Source: Batrachochytrium dendrobatidis JAM81 (lineage: Eukaryota > Chytridiomycota > Chytridiomycetes > Rhizophydiales). From it: a stretch of 64,000 bases of DNA. Every line of letters starts with the position of its first letter. Within the stretch, counting starts at the first letter, position 1. The stretch spans positions 154,370 to 218,369 of the forward strand of contig NW_006281112.1 of assembly GCF_000203795.2 (NCBI RefSeq), written 5' to 3'. A model generated the notes under the pieces. The model was not told the origin of the DNA. It did not search any database and saw nothing but the letters and a program-made list of their open reading frames with translations. The position numbers and the translations under genes are program-made. Shown here in pieces: positions 49,629 through 60,764 of this stretch.

Positions 49629-50457
49629 ATGGCTAGCATTGATTCTATCGTTCCTGCTCGATTTTTGGTGACAGTCAGCCATCTCATTGCAACCATTATG
49701 GCTTTTCTAACAAAAGTAAAATCAAGCCTCATCATATTTGAAAGTAAAAGATGATAAATATGAAAGTGCCATGAAACCATTTGTTAATCTTTACCCATAC
49801 AACAATCTCTTGATGTAACATGAATCAGGATGGTAACATTATGGCAGCACTACCTATATCATCTACATTGGATTACAAAAGTTTTAATCAGTCGTAAGTT
49901 TAGATATACTATAATTTATTCAACATCCATTATGCTTTTCATGGGTATCAAATTGGCAGTAGGTCTGCACATTTTTATCAGGTTTATAGAAATGATTGGA
50001 CACGACTATAAACTATAATTATGAAACAGGATTGTAGCAGCACTGGTTCTGTCATGGATTTGTTTTGCAACAGAATTTATAGGGTTGTTTTCTGGGAGGA
50101 CCATGTTTAGTGCAGTGTCCAACACCATCAGTAAGTGAAATGAATGAAAATGAATGAAAATGGACACCAGCCAAAGCTAAAAAGGCAATAGATTAACAAG
50201 ACTATTGGCTGACCCAACCAATAGATATTTGCGCGCATGCGACAGGAACTATTGCATTATGTCTGTTTATTACAGAGGGATGGCACTATCTATCGTACTG
50301 GTACATTTTTGTGTTTTGCAGGTACTAAGATTGAGCAATAAGATCGCAGATTTTTGAATGTAAATCACAGACTTGAACTAACGTTCGACTTGAACAGTCT
50401 TGCGCCGTGGACAATAGAAATGGCAGTGCTGGTTCTTCAAATACAATCGCAGATTTA
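49629..50457 (+). CDS. TMEM107: Ciliary transition-zone protein TMEM107
   Basis: Four-helix membrane protein that gates the ciliary base as part of the MKS module. Exons 49629-49715, 49829-49893, 50030-50130, 50225-50321 and 50397-50457 give 136 residues, the normal length. Seen: VPARFLVTVSHLIATIMAF, DGNIMAALPI, VAALVLSWICFATEFIGLFSG-TMF, AHATGTIALCLFITEGWHY-SYWYIFVFCS-LAPWTIEMAV; these follow the human protein block by block. The last short exon was found from the family pattern, and its phase fits. Divergent from the F-box gene, 220 bp apart. Confidence 0.93.
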
Positions 50458-50527
50458 ACCGGGTGTCCGAGCGCTGATTAAAATGAAATTTATTGCATTT
50501 TGTTTTCCAATCCAACGAAGAAAAACT

Positions 50528-52341
50528 ATGTCAGTTCTCTTTATTGGCCGAGTTCCCGAAGGTGGTGTTGTTGATTTTGTCGCTGAGTGCATGTGTGTGA
50601 AGGGGTGTGGGTGTTTCCAAAGAGGACCTGCAGTTATCCATGGCATCTTCAAAGACCTGTGTAGTGGATAGCAGTGGTCTTGCTAGCCAGTCGATGGTGA
50701 GCTGCTTCATCCAGGTGCAGCATTTGAGTCTGATTCTTTTACATTGGCTCTCCCCATTGCTGTTCGCTTTATTCTACCATCACCTGCGTTAGTTTCTTGT
50801 CGATAGCATCACTGTGTTCTTGTCGTTGTAATGAAGATGGATGTTGATGGCATGGGAGAGACTGGGACCATTATTGCCCTGTCTGCGGTTGAACCTACCT
50901 CGATATCTCCACTTGGTCAGGCAGTTGCTACTCTGACCCCAGCCAATTGTTCTTTTGCTGACCCGCTCCAGATATTCTTCTTGGCGGTTTGCGTCACTAC
51001 AAGTGTCCGTTGTGTGCGCTCTCCCTCTCCCTTGTCTCTGTTTCTTGATGTATGCTGACGCTCGCAATGATTTCCTCAGACGCTCGCAGTTCGGATTTGG
51101 AAGACATTTTCCGCAAGTATGGCAAGATCATTCGGTAGGTTTTGCTATTCATAATGCCCTAATCTTAATTACGTCACTCTGAGATGTGATAGCAATGTAT
51201 GGCATGCACTTTAAACTGGAGCTCCTGTTTGACAAGCGAAAACTCAGTTTGGAGCATTGTCGTCCATATATATATACGGTTTTGAGAATCTTGATCTGAC
51301 TGGCTTAAAACTTGTCAATGCGATGAGAACAATGGCTGTTTCTGACACATGGCTTACTAACTGATTTGCCGCTTTCTTTTAATTGACTTGTTTTTATTAT
51401 ACATTGCATTTACGCATGATTAGCTGCGATGTCAAACACGGAGCATCTGTATGTGTACTATTTCTATATTGTGGCATTTGCTTTAAAAGTTTACTGGGTT
51501 TAACTTGCAAATACAATGTCGATGTTTTAGGTCAGCTTTGGATTTGTCGAATATGAGGATAAGCGTGATGCCGAGGAAGCTGTAAAGGCTGGTCAAGAAA
51601 CCGAGGTAGCTTTTGTTTTCACCGAAATGATATTGCCTTTATCTTGATTCTAATTACAATGCTTTGGGAATGACTAGTTTGAATTCAATGGTGCCAAAAT
51701 GTACGTTGAATGGGCCAAGGCCGGTGGTCGTCGCGGTGGTGAGCGAAGTGATGGTTGCTTCAAGGTATTTTTGGTTGATGTAGTCATGTTTGCATGCTTT
51801 TTTAATGAAACCAGGTAAACATTTGAATTAACATGCTTATAGTGTGGAGAAACAGGCCACTGGGCTCGTGAGTGTCCCAATAGCGGTGGTGGTGGGTAAG
51901 TGACATGGCTTGGATCACCAACCTGTTTTAATTTACAGATTTGAATTGATAACCTGGACTAACAAAACCTTATTTTTAGTCGTGATCGCAGGTATTTTAT
52001 CATAACCCTTTTCGACTTTTTCTTGAATCTCAAACACTTTTACTGATTAAACTCGTGGTGTTTAGTCCTCGTAGAGACAGGGGCTACGATCGTAGCTACG
52101 ATCGAGGCTATGATCGCGGAGACCGTGGTCGTGACCGTGACCGTGGGTATGACCGTGACCGTGATCGAGGATATGACCGTGACCGCGATTATGACAGAAG
52201 AGACAGAGACCGTGATCGCAGGTAAGCTAGCTCAAGTATATGATTTTCTGTTTTACCGAGAATTTTCTAACTCTTGAAATTGTGAATGTTAGTCCTCCTC
52301 GTCGCCGTGACCGCTCGAGATCTGGATCTCCTCGTCGTTGA
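50528..52341 (+). CDS. SR-type splicing factor with RRM and CCHC zinc knuckle
   Basis: RNA-binding splicing regulator of the SRSF7/RSZ layout. Exons 50528-50561, 51080-51134, 51424-51448, 51531-51605, 51678-51764, 51843-51895, 51980-51991, 52066-52221 and 52293-52341 give 181 residues. Order: RRM (about 1-70; RNP2 VLFIGRVP, RNP1 SFGFVEYED), Gly/Arg linker, zinc knuckle CFKCGETGHWAREC (about 90-103), then an RS/RD-rich tail with repeats of YDR-DRDR and a last SPPRRRDRSRSGSP. The start is supported by RNP2 being encoded in exon 1 and by phase. Intron 1 (518 bp) is far longer than the rest; exon 7 has only 12 nt. Confidence 0.92.
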
Positions 52342-52616
52342 AATAAACAGCCAATTGTTTTTGTTAGGATTGTCAATAAGTTTTGTTGTAGCTCAAGGGG
52401 TGGACTGACTAGTGTTTTGAATAAGATTGCTTGAAAGACTTGCTTTCTAATAGACTATTCATCCTTTGATTCCTTTTACACGACAGAGTAGCTAATAATT
52501 GAGTTGATTCGATTTTGAAACAAAGCAAACAAGTTCTTGGATGGCCAGCAATTCTTGCAACCTTGTCCATGACGAAAGTGTTTTTCAAAGCTTTGCCTAT
52601 TATCAAACAGTTCAAG

Positions 52617-53718
52617 ATGCCCGTAGCCAAGATTGCTCCCTCGATGCTTTCCAGTGACTTTGCCTGTCTTGCGTCAGAAGCCAAGCGGATGGTTGATGCA
52701 GGTGCCGACTACTTACACATGGACGTCATGGTAAGCTTGGTTCACTGACTGCCATGTTCTAGTATATACTTGCATCCAATGCTCAACATACCAACTTTCA
52801 TACTAATCCAATCCATCATCTTCAAGGATGGCCACTTTGTACCTAATCTGACTTTAGGTGCTCCAATCGTCAAGTGTCTGCGCAAGCATACAGACGCCTT
52901 TCTTGGTATGCACTTTGTACTCTTTGATATATACTGCGCTACCTTTGACTTGATTGTCTAGAAAACAATCATTTAAAATGTTTTTTCAAAGCCCTGGCAA
53001 AGACCAATGTTGAATTGTGCTAAAACTAATCGACTCCACTTGCACACTCAACTCTATATCATGTGTTTTAAACAGATTGCCATCTCATGGTAACCAATCC
53101 CGAACAATGGGTTGATTCATTTGCAGCAGCTGGAGCCTCTCTGTTCACTTTTCATATTGAAGCAACAGGTAAGCATAGTGAAATGACTACTGGTTTTATC
53201 CTCCATCGCTCAAGGTTTTCCAATCATCTGGCTCAATCGCTATTCAGCCCTAATGCATCATGTTTCGTTATTCTAGACAACGCTTCCAAACTCATCGATC
53301 GTATTCAAGCAACTGGAATGAAAGTAGGCATCAGCCTCAAGCCAAAAACTGAAATCGAAACCATCATTGATCTTATTCCCAGGCTAGATCAAGTTCTGAT
53401 CATGACTGTTGGTGAGTTGATTGGAAATCTATTGCGTAATCAACAGTCCTATATCAAGCTATATTAACACTCTCTTTAGAACCTGGATTCGGCGGTCAAA
53501 AAATGATGCCTGAATGCTTGGAAAAAGTTGCAGCTTTACGATCTAAATTCCCCAACCTTGATATCCAAGTGGATGGTGGTATTGACATACACAATATCGG
53601 ACTAGCTGCCAAAGCCGGTGCAAATGTCATTGTTTCTGGAACTGGTATATTTGGGCACCCTTCTGCTCCACTAGCAATCCAAACAATGCGAGATGCAATA
53701 AATAAAGCCAATGTTTAA
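52617..53718 (+). CDS. RPE1: Ribulose-phosphate 3-epimerase
   Basis: Pentose phosphate pathway enzyme that interconverts ribulose-5-phosphate and xylulose-5-phosphate; cytosolic TIM barrel with a metal ion. Exons 52617-52730, 52827-52905, 53076-53168, 53277-53411 and 53480-53718 give 219 residues. Seen: KIAPSMLSSDFA, YLHMDVMDGHFVPNLT, CHLMV (metal His), TVEPGFGGQ and QVDGGI with the catalytic aspartates in MDVMDG and DGG. An upstream in-frame ATG at 52569 would add a 16-residue leader; the ATG at 52617 fits the family. Confidence 0.96.
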
Positions 53719-54057
53719 GAAAAGTAAACTTGATTCATTGAAATTGCAAAGCCAAAGTACCAAGCTTTATGGAACACAATTGAAAAGCCTAGAATAAACT
53801 TGTTCAAAGTTAGTATTAGTACTGATCATCAAAATCAGATCCAATAAACATGCATACTGCTGCAATAACCATGTTGAATAGCACTCATATCACAGATGTT
53901 CTGCACTGGCATAAAATGCCTCAGGCAATGTAGATAAGAAATTTGAAATTCATCACTGTGCATCAACATGGTCGTAGCAGGCATAGTTTGTGAAAAATAA
54001 CAAGATGCAGACTAAATAAATCAATGCAAGCCTACCTTGCTAGACTGATCAACGATT
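53719..54057. other. 339-bp convergent spacer
   Basis: Lies between the stop codons of RPE1 (+) and RPS18 (-). AT-rich; AATAAA-like words occur on the plus strand at 53793 and 53845. It should hold both terminators. No gene seen. Confidence 0.5.
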
Positions 54058-54607
54058 TTAGCCCTTCTTCTTGGAAACACCGACTGTGCGTCCACGACGG
54101 CCAGTGGTCTTGGTGTGCTGACCACGAACACGAACCCCCCAGTAGTGACGGAGACCACGATGAGCACGGATCTTCTTGAGACGTTCAAGATCCTCACGAA
54201 GCTTGTTGTCAAGGGCGTTTGCAATAACCTGGGTGTATTTACCATCCTTGATGTCCTTTTGTCTGTTAAGGAACCAGTCAGGAATCTTGTATTGACGGGG
54301 GTTCTGCATAATAGTAACGACACGCTCAAGCTCGTCGTTTGTAACCTCACCAGCTCTATACCATAAAAATAGTCAGTATCGTTATCATATCACTGGTTCA
54401 AAATATACTGTGACATTTCCTGAACTTGAAAAATGATTACCTCTTGTTGAGATCAATATCTGCCTTTTTAAGAACCAAGTTGGCATAACGACGGCCAATA
54501 CCTTTGATCGAAGTCAGAGCGTACATAATCTTGCGCTTACCATCAATGTTGGTGTTAAGCAAACGAATAATGTATTGGAATTGACCGCTATTGGGAACCA
54601 CAAGAGA
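54058..54607 (-). CDS. RPS18: 40S ribosomal protein uS13 (S18), first exon unresolved
   Basis: Small-subunit head protein. Exons 54607-54441 and 54355-54058 encode 154 residues: [43 protein letters not shown], then [24 protein letters not shown] and [28 protein letters not shown], as in the family. The coding frame enters at 54607 in phase 0, so the start codon is in an upstream exon. A bare ATG exon (giving MSLV...) is expected, but no ATG followed by GT is close by. An alternative exon 54699-54667 (MNPYYPLIFRI, donor GTAGGA) fits the phase but would add 10 unusual residues. Confidence 0.92.
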
Positions 54608-54699
54608 CTATAGTAAAAAACAGGGAAATGTTAGCAAATCTGCCTATATAATACACCTGCTCCTACTATTCTAAAGATCAATGGATAGTAAGGATTCAT

Positions 54700-55911
54700 A
54701 TTAACGGAATTTTCCGACTTGGGTGGGCTAAAATGAAAAGGCCAAAATCATAAATGCTCTGTTTGTTCCTGTATAAGTCATTACATACAACTTTCAGGTC
54801 CAAGCAAGTCTCATAGTCCCATTTTGGTCATGCAAATCCTTTGAAAAGCTGACTTGTTTCCATGCATGCATCCATCCAAGACTATACTATAAAAGTCTGA
54901 TGAATGGATGCATAGAAAGGTTCATGCATGGTCTACTAGGGTATTGAAATGCATATATATGTGGTTTCTGGGGATGGATGGGCACTACGAACAACCAAAA
55001 CTGACCATGATTGCGAAAGGGAGTGTAAACTTGAAGCACGAACTTGATTCATTTTTGCCTATTTGCTCCAGTGAAAAATTTAGCCAAATAAACTACTTGC
55101 AAATTAAGCCGTATTCACATAAAATGAACCACTTTTCTGTATCTTGTAATAGCCTTTGGAATAAATAATTGCTTTACAGATTAGTGTTCCAAAAGTATAT
55201 TCTATTGATCACACATGCACTTGTTTGGTACTGTCATTTCTAGTTATAATCCTAGATGAATTGACAGTACTTGCCAGCATATAATACGGTTTGGTTGTAG
55301 ATTAACGAATATAGCACAACCATGTTGACGAGCTGCTTTGAATCACAAGTATGACTAATTTCTGTGGTGGAAATAACAGTTGTAGAAACCTGATGGATTC
55401 ATATTTAATGCAGAAGGCTGGACATGATCAATCTAAAGCAAAATCTGGTTGGTTTAGATGTAATGAGTTGCTGGCTGAACGGAAAATCTCGAATGGAATG
55501 CTCAAAATGTGCATTCAAGATCTCAACACTATCCTATCCAACATTAAACAATGCTTCAACTATATTATGACAAAAAACTGTTTTTTTGCAGTGCAATATC
55601 AATTGGTTGGACACCATCAATGCATGTAATCTGTAACACAGTTCTTCACTTTAGCAAAAACATTAACAACCCATTACAAGCCTATCCAGTTTTATTAGTA
55701 GTTAAAGCCCATAAGCTAGCAAACTGTGGCTTTATGCAGAAAATTCTAAATACTAGCTTTGATAAAACACGAATACTAGAAAATAAATGGAAAACGCCAA
55801 TATTGGTAAATCCATATATATACAATGGATTTGTACCAAATAGTAGAGAAACCAATCAAGATCAATACCATCATACTGCAGTAGCCCTATGTTCATAATT
55901 AAACAGCAAAG
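54700..55911. other. 1.2-kb region without recognised gene; lone MITE end
   Basis: Between RPS18 and SSL2. Contains a single left-end-like copy of the MITE inverted repeat (GCCGTATTCACATAAAATGA at about 55109-55128), followed by CTTTTCTGTATCTTG, which resembles the start of copies 1 and 3. No matching right end was found. Plus-strand frames at 55351-55629 and 55551-55898 overlap, lack recognisable motifs and have unremarkable composition; I treat them as chance or decayed sequence. Also short direct repeats of GCATGCATCCATCC type near 54862-54915. Confidence 0.45.
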
Positions 55912-58900
55912 TTACTCGCGAAATCGTCGACGCTTTCCACGTAGTATGCTGGGCGTTCCTCTGTTAAACTCTAGATATGCCATAGAATCTGCTCCTGATA
56001 ACGACTTCATGGTTCCAGAACTTCTCATCATCCATTGAACTCCCTCAATTTCAGCCTCCTCCTCACTTTCATATGTCTGTAATGCATCGTCTAGCTCATC
56101 CTGATGAACATCACGCTCATAGTCTGCCTCTGTTGAAATGAGTACCGTATTAAGAAGCTCGAGCTGATCTTTCAAAGAGCTGTATGCAAGACCTGCAGAA
56201 TCGTCCATACCTTCAATATGCGTGATAATCTGGAAAAAACGTTTGGAATCAATATCGCATTAGCAAGATATTCAGGCAATTCACATATGCTTGAATAGCA
56301 AACACATACTCGAAAACTATATCCCTGATCAATGAGAAACTGCTGTCGTTTTGTAGCATAGTACATTTCCTCTGTATCTTTTGATACAAGAGTGTAAAAA
56401 TATGCATTGTAGCCTGTGTCCGTGCCTCGTTTTGCACGCAAGATTCTCCCTAGACCAAAATAAAGCATCAGCCCATCACAAGTGATCATGGCTCAGACTA
56501 TAAACGACCCACTCATTAACACCTTATATTTGGTTACAATCAGCATACCCAGTCTCTGCGCCTCTTGACGTCTGCTTCCATAATGAGAACTTATTTGAAT
56601 CAGACAAGAAGCCTCTGGCAGATCAATTGATGTATCTCCGACTTTACTCAAAAAAATAGTATTTAGTGCTGGGTTAAAGCGAAATTGCTGTAGTACACGA
56701 AACCTTTCACTCTGAGAAGTTCCACCGTAAATAAAAGGTCGGTGAAGTTTTGTGGCATAGTGCTACAGTAATGGTTGCATTCTGAACCTTTAGATACACA
56801 GAAATAGCAATACTATGAAATATTTAGTCTAAGCTACTCTTACCTTTAGGGCAAACACATTATCTGAAAATACAATAATCTTATCTCCCATGGCTTCATG
56901 GAAATTCACCAAATACTGACACGCCTGCACTTTGCGCGGATTCATTGTATATAGCAACTGTCGTTTTCTAATGGAAACCGTTTTAAAAGGCAGTTGCGCA
57001 GATATGGTATAGCTGGTACAAACAATCCGCTCAAATGCTTTACTCCTACCTTGACTTTTCCCGAAGAAATTCTCGAAAAAACTCGGGTGTCATATCACAC
57101 CAAACTTGTGCACACTGTACACGGGCAATATGTCCACCTCGCGCCAACTCCATCCAGTTTGCCTCGTAAAGCTTTGGCCCAATCAAATAGTTGAGATTAT
57201 CAATTTTGTTATCTTCGCGGACCAACGTTGCAGTCAGCCCCAATTTTGAATGAGTGCCAATAATAGTAAATACTTTACGAAACATCTCTGCAGGAACCAC
57301 ATGAACTTCGTCAAGAATCAGCAAACCCCATTCGCGGGATTGTATAAATTCCATCAATTTCTGTGCATCGTATGCACGTTTTCCCGAATATGTGATCATG
57401 GTGTATGTACTAATCATTACCCCTGCCGGGCCAACAAACTGATAAGAGATTGATCAGAAGAGGTAGTTGATGTGAAAAGTTCAGACAACCGCAAAAACCT
57501 AAATGTACCTTTTCCTTTGAGCCCGATGTAAACTTGGCAACATGGCCTTCTTTAATAGTGGACCAATGGCAAAATTCTCGACGCCATTGTTCAGCGCTCA
57601 CGCTGGTTGATCAATATCAGACAAATATTGAGAATCAGCAGCTGTTTAAACCCGCCCAAACTCGGTATTTTACAAACAAAACGATAATACCTAGATGTGC
57701 ATAAAACAAGGCAGTTTTTTTTAACAGTACATGCCGCAGCTACTCCAACAAGTGTCTTTCCGGAGCCACATGGCAATACAACTACACCGCTACGAACACG
57801 CCCATTGCCAAATACCTTACTTAGTCCATTAGCCTGATAAGGGCGGAGTTTTGCAAAAGGCTTGAGAGTCATTTCTAGATTTGGGTTTCTAGAATCAGCA
57901 CAAAAATCATACTCTTCCAATACAGGGAGAAGTAAATCGACACAACGGCGTTTCACTGATTCAGTAGCTTGCATGTGGATTTCAAATGACTTTGTCATCT
58001 GTAAAGTGGCCTCTCCTGCCGAGCTCTCACCCAAAAGCTGTTCAAATCGCTCAGCTATAGAACCGGCTATATTAGTTTTTAATGGAACTGCAGATGTATT
58101 ATAGATCTGTGAAACGCCGGATGCTGGTATATGTGTTGGCTTGGAAGCATCTTCATTGAACAAATCAAATAGATCCAAGCCTGGCTCTAAAGTAGTAGAG
58201 GCTGGCATTGATTCCTCTTCCAAAAATGTATCAATAGAACGGTTGTCTGACGCTGCTTCATCTTCATGCAGTGCAGCATCTATATGTATAGATGTGTCTG
58301 TTGAAATAAATTAGTATCAAGAGATTATTAAAACAACTGCACGGCGGAGTATCCAAGCAGATAACTGAACTCTTTACCTTTGGACTCCATCACCAAGGAG
58401 TTACTAATAATTGGATCGTTCAGAAGCTTGGCTAGCACAGTATCATCTGTTGTTTCAAGCCAGAAACGGCCATTTCGAAGAATAACCTTGACCTTGCCGT
58501 ATGAGCACGAGTGTTTATGAATAAACTCCTTTACTTCCTCCGGAAGATGTGACTTGCTAAGTAGCTCAAGAACATCTATGATGCTTTTTGGTCTTAGTCC
58601 GACAGAAATGGCTGCATATAAAGAGTATTCGGTCAATCGGTACTCATGAATATGCTCAGGTCTAGAAACAGGTTCTGCGATCGCTGTAAGAAAGTCCTGC
58701 GCTTGGAAAGTAAGGACTGAAAAGGCCTCGAGAATAATACGGCCAGTGTTGCAAACCCATAATGGACGCAAGAGATGGTCTGGTTTCAACCCAAGTGCGG
58801 CATAATTCTTGCTGGTACTATGCCCTTGTAGTACATCTGCTGAGAAATGCCACCCCGATTTTGATTCACTACTGGATGAACTATCACTGTCATCTTGAGT

Positions 58901-58960
58901 CCATACTTGCTTGGTGGAATTTGTCTGAGATGGCTTCGCCCGACGCTTCAAAGTGGCCAT
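55912..58960 (-). CDS. SSL2: TFIIH ATP-dependent helicase/translocase XPB (Ssl2/Rad25)
   Basis: DNA translocase of TFIIH for promoter opening and nucleotide excision repair; nuclear. Exons 58960-58378, 58297-57691, 57602-57509, 57438-57050, 56967-56844, 56762-56549, 56449-56310 and 56229-55912 give 822 residues. Seen: the N-terminal XPB domain ([13 protein letters not shown]...[18 protein letters not shown]), Walker [23 protein letters not shown], the DEVH box ([15 protein letters not shown]), the thumb-like insert, helicase C with [30 protein letters not shown], and the C-terminal [25 protein letters not shown]. All key motifs are intact. Confidence 0.97.
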
Positions 58961-59785
58961 CCTGTAATAGAGATCTATAATGTCGAGTTGTATTTGACGC
59001 TACACAAAGAATTTTCATGCGTAAATCCTAGAAATGAGAGTCATACATTTGTAAGATTCAATAAGAATCAGCCAAGTCATTGCTATGACTCCATGAGTAT
59101 ATATAGAGAACAGAACGATATCAGCTTTTTAGGCGAGACTCTTTGATTAAACTATGCTATCCTTTTTATACTTGACATGTGGGTAATTACATCCTTTACC
59201 AGTCTGCTTTATCCTGTCATTTCTTTGTCGTCATCATCTTGTCCTTTTGATTCCAACTTGCAATCTTTTCCGGCATGCTTTTAGAATCTAGTCAGAATTT
59301 AATTGCCCGAAATTATTGGATGATTTATGTGCTGGATTCAAAGATAAGTCGGTTTTTTGACCAGTATTTACTGCTCAATTTGCTTGCAAGTTGTCAAATA
59401 TAACAATTTATCGGAGATAGGCAATCAAGGTCAAAAACAATGGTATAGAGCACTGGATACATTATAAGTTTGAATTATCAGGAACTTTCACTGCCATACT
59501 CATACCAACGCTTTATGTAAAACATCTTTGATGAATGTATATGGAACTATCAAGAGTGGGACCCATAGTTGTTTGATGAATTGTAAAAGTTGATATTTCC
59601 TGTACCAAAATATAGCCCGAGATAATCGAGACTTTTGTGCCAAACTCTTTTCAATATTTTAACCAGGATATAAGTTTATTTTAATGCTGTAGTGGCCAGA
59701 ATTCTTTACAGATGGCATCCATTTTCAGTTTGATGAACTTTCCCAAACAAATATCAAAATGTTAGGCCAAAATACACATAATTCT
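58961..59785. other. 825-bp spacer, no gene seen
   Basis: AT-rich sequence between the SSL2 start (minus) and the first ORF of the right-hand element (plus). It should hold the SSL2 promoter next to 58961. I see no coding frame, RNA gene or MITE end. The left boundary of the element, if there is one, should lie here or in the next kilobase, but I found no terminal inverted repeat. Confidence 0.45.
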
Positions 59786-59811
59786 ACAATGCTCTCCCAC
59801 TTGATACCCCA

Positions 59812-60099
59812 ATGGTGTCTGTAGAAGCAACGATCAATTCAGACTGTGCAGGGCTCAAAACACTGCTTGCCGAATACTTTTCTGAAGTAAATATGCTTGC
59901 TAAAATCCGAGATACAGACTCTGGAATCACAGCAGTAACAATACAGGGACATCCGAAAGCAGTGTCCTCTTCTATGGAATACCTTAAGGATCTTTTACTC
60001 ATCGGTTATGATGCTGCCATTGTATGGGGAAAAAGAGTATTGTTGAAAAAGAAAATAGACTTTCTTCAGTCACCATTGAAGACACTCCAGAAAAACTGA
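59812..60099 (+). CDS. Intronless ORF A of the right-hand element, unrecognised
   Basis: A 95-codon frame with ATG at 59812; it is open upstream to 59786. The first 70 residues look folded (alternating strands and helices: SVEATINSDCAGLKTLLAEYF, SGITAVTIQGHPKAVSSSM). The last 20 codons turn Lys/Leu-rich (after position 60034), as if read out of frame. ORF B starts inside it at 60024 in the -1 frame, and a GGGAAAA run (60027-60033) sits at the overlap. Either one gene was broken by an indel here, or the two frames are joined by a -1 ribosomal shift. Family unknown. Confidence 0.5.
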   Translation: MVSVEATINSDCAGLKTLLAEYFSEVNMLAKIRDTDSGITAVTIQGHPKAVSSSMEYLKDLLLIGYDAAIVWGKRVLLKKKIDFLQSPLKTLQKN

Positions 60100-60743
60100 A
60101 ACGAGACCCATCATCTGAAGAATTTCTAGAGAAGCATTTTGAAGAGATCTCCTTTGGTGGTTCTGCTGCAACTGAAAACTTGAAAAAAGTTGCCAGAGAA
60201 ACATTCGCTAGTATGATAAATGCTACAGGTTTTGGTGTTGCAGAGGGATGGATTCCAGCTGTCAAAGAAAAGCACATTTCAATCAAATACAAAGGAAGAG
60301 CATTTGACCTGGAAGTTTCCTCTATGCAATCTCTTTCTGAAGTCATATCAACAGCTGATTCATTTTTTTCTCAGCCTGTGCCTTTCAAAATGTTGTACCG
60401 ATTTGCAGATAATGACTTTATAGTTGTTACCGATGTCAAAAACTTGCGTGATGGATTCTTGTACTATGCCCTAACCGTCAACGAAGAGCTTCCCAAGAAA
60501 CAAGCTGTAGATCACAACCTGAATATAGAGCATTTCTTTGACAAGATGAAAATTGAACGAAAAAGACCCGAATTTGATATCATCAAGCTCAAAGAAACTT
60601 TTACCGAACAAGGAATTCTTTTTGAAGATTTGATGGAGACTGGTGACTTGGTCATAACTGATGCTGAATTAGAAAAGTATGAAATTGCTCAAGGAGGGCT
60701 AAGAACAGCCATTCTTGCAGTCATCAAAAGTATTATTCAATGA
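60024..60743 (+). CDS. Intronless ORF B: ubiquitin-like plus SAM-like protein, unrecognised
   Basis: A 239-codon frame with no introns, unlike the genes to the left. Rough layout: a charged linker (1-25), a helical part (KHFEEISFGG...MINATGFGVAEGW, 35-75), a strand-rich part with a beta-grasp look (ISIKYKGRAFDLEVSSMQSL to about 150), and a C-terminal part (TFTEQGILFEDLMET...ELEKYEI-GGLRTAILAVIKS) that reads like a SAM domain. The nearest upstream ATG in this frame is 60024, directly after an in-frame stop, so without frameshifting it is a separate gene. It overlaps ORF A. Function unknown; the domain guesses are inference. Confidence 0.6.
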   Translation: MGKKSIVEKENRLSSVTIEDTPEKLKRDPSSEEFLEKHFEEISFGGSAATENLKKVARETFASMINATGFGVAEGWIPAVKEKHISIKYKGRAFDLEVSSMQSLSEVISTADSFFSQPVPFKMLYRFADNDFIVVTDVKNLRDGFLYYALTVNEELPKKQAVDHNLNIEHFFDKMKIERKRPEFDIIKLKETFTEQGILFEDLMETGDLVITDAELEKYEIAQGGLRTAILAVIKSIIQ

Positions 60744-60764
60744 ATACTTTTCAAAATGATTATT

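Noticed and set aside
50455..50652. Minus-strand frame of 65 codons
   Set aside because: Overlaps exon 1 of the SR-protein gene and has no features of its own.
55351..55898. Two overlapping plus-strand frames of 92 and 115 codons
   Set aside because: No motifs, no introns and mutual overlap in different phases; most likely chance frames in AT-rich spacer.
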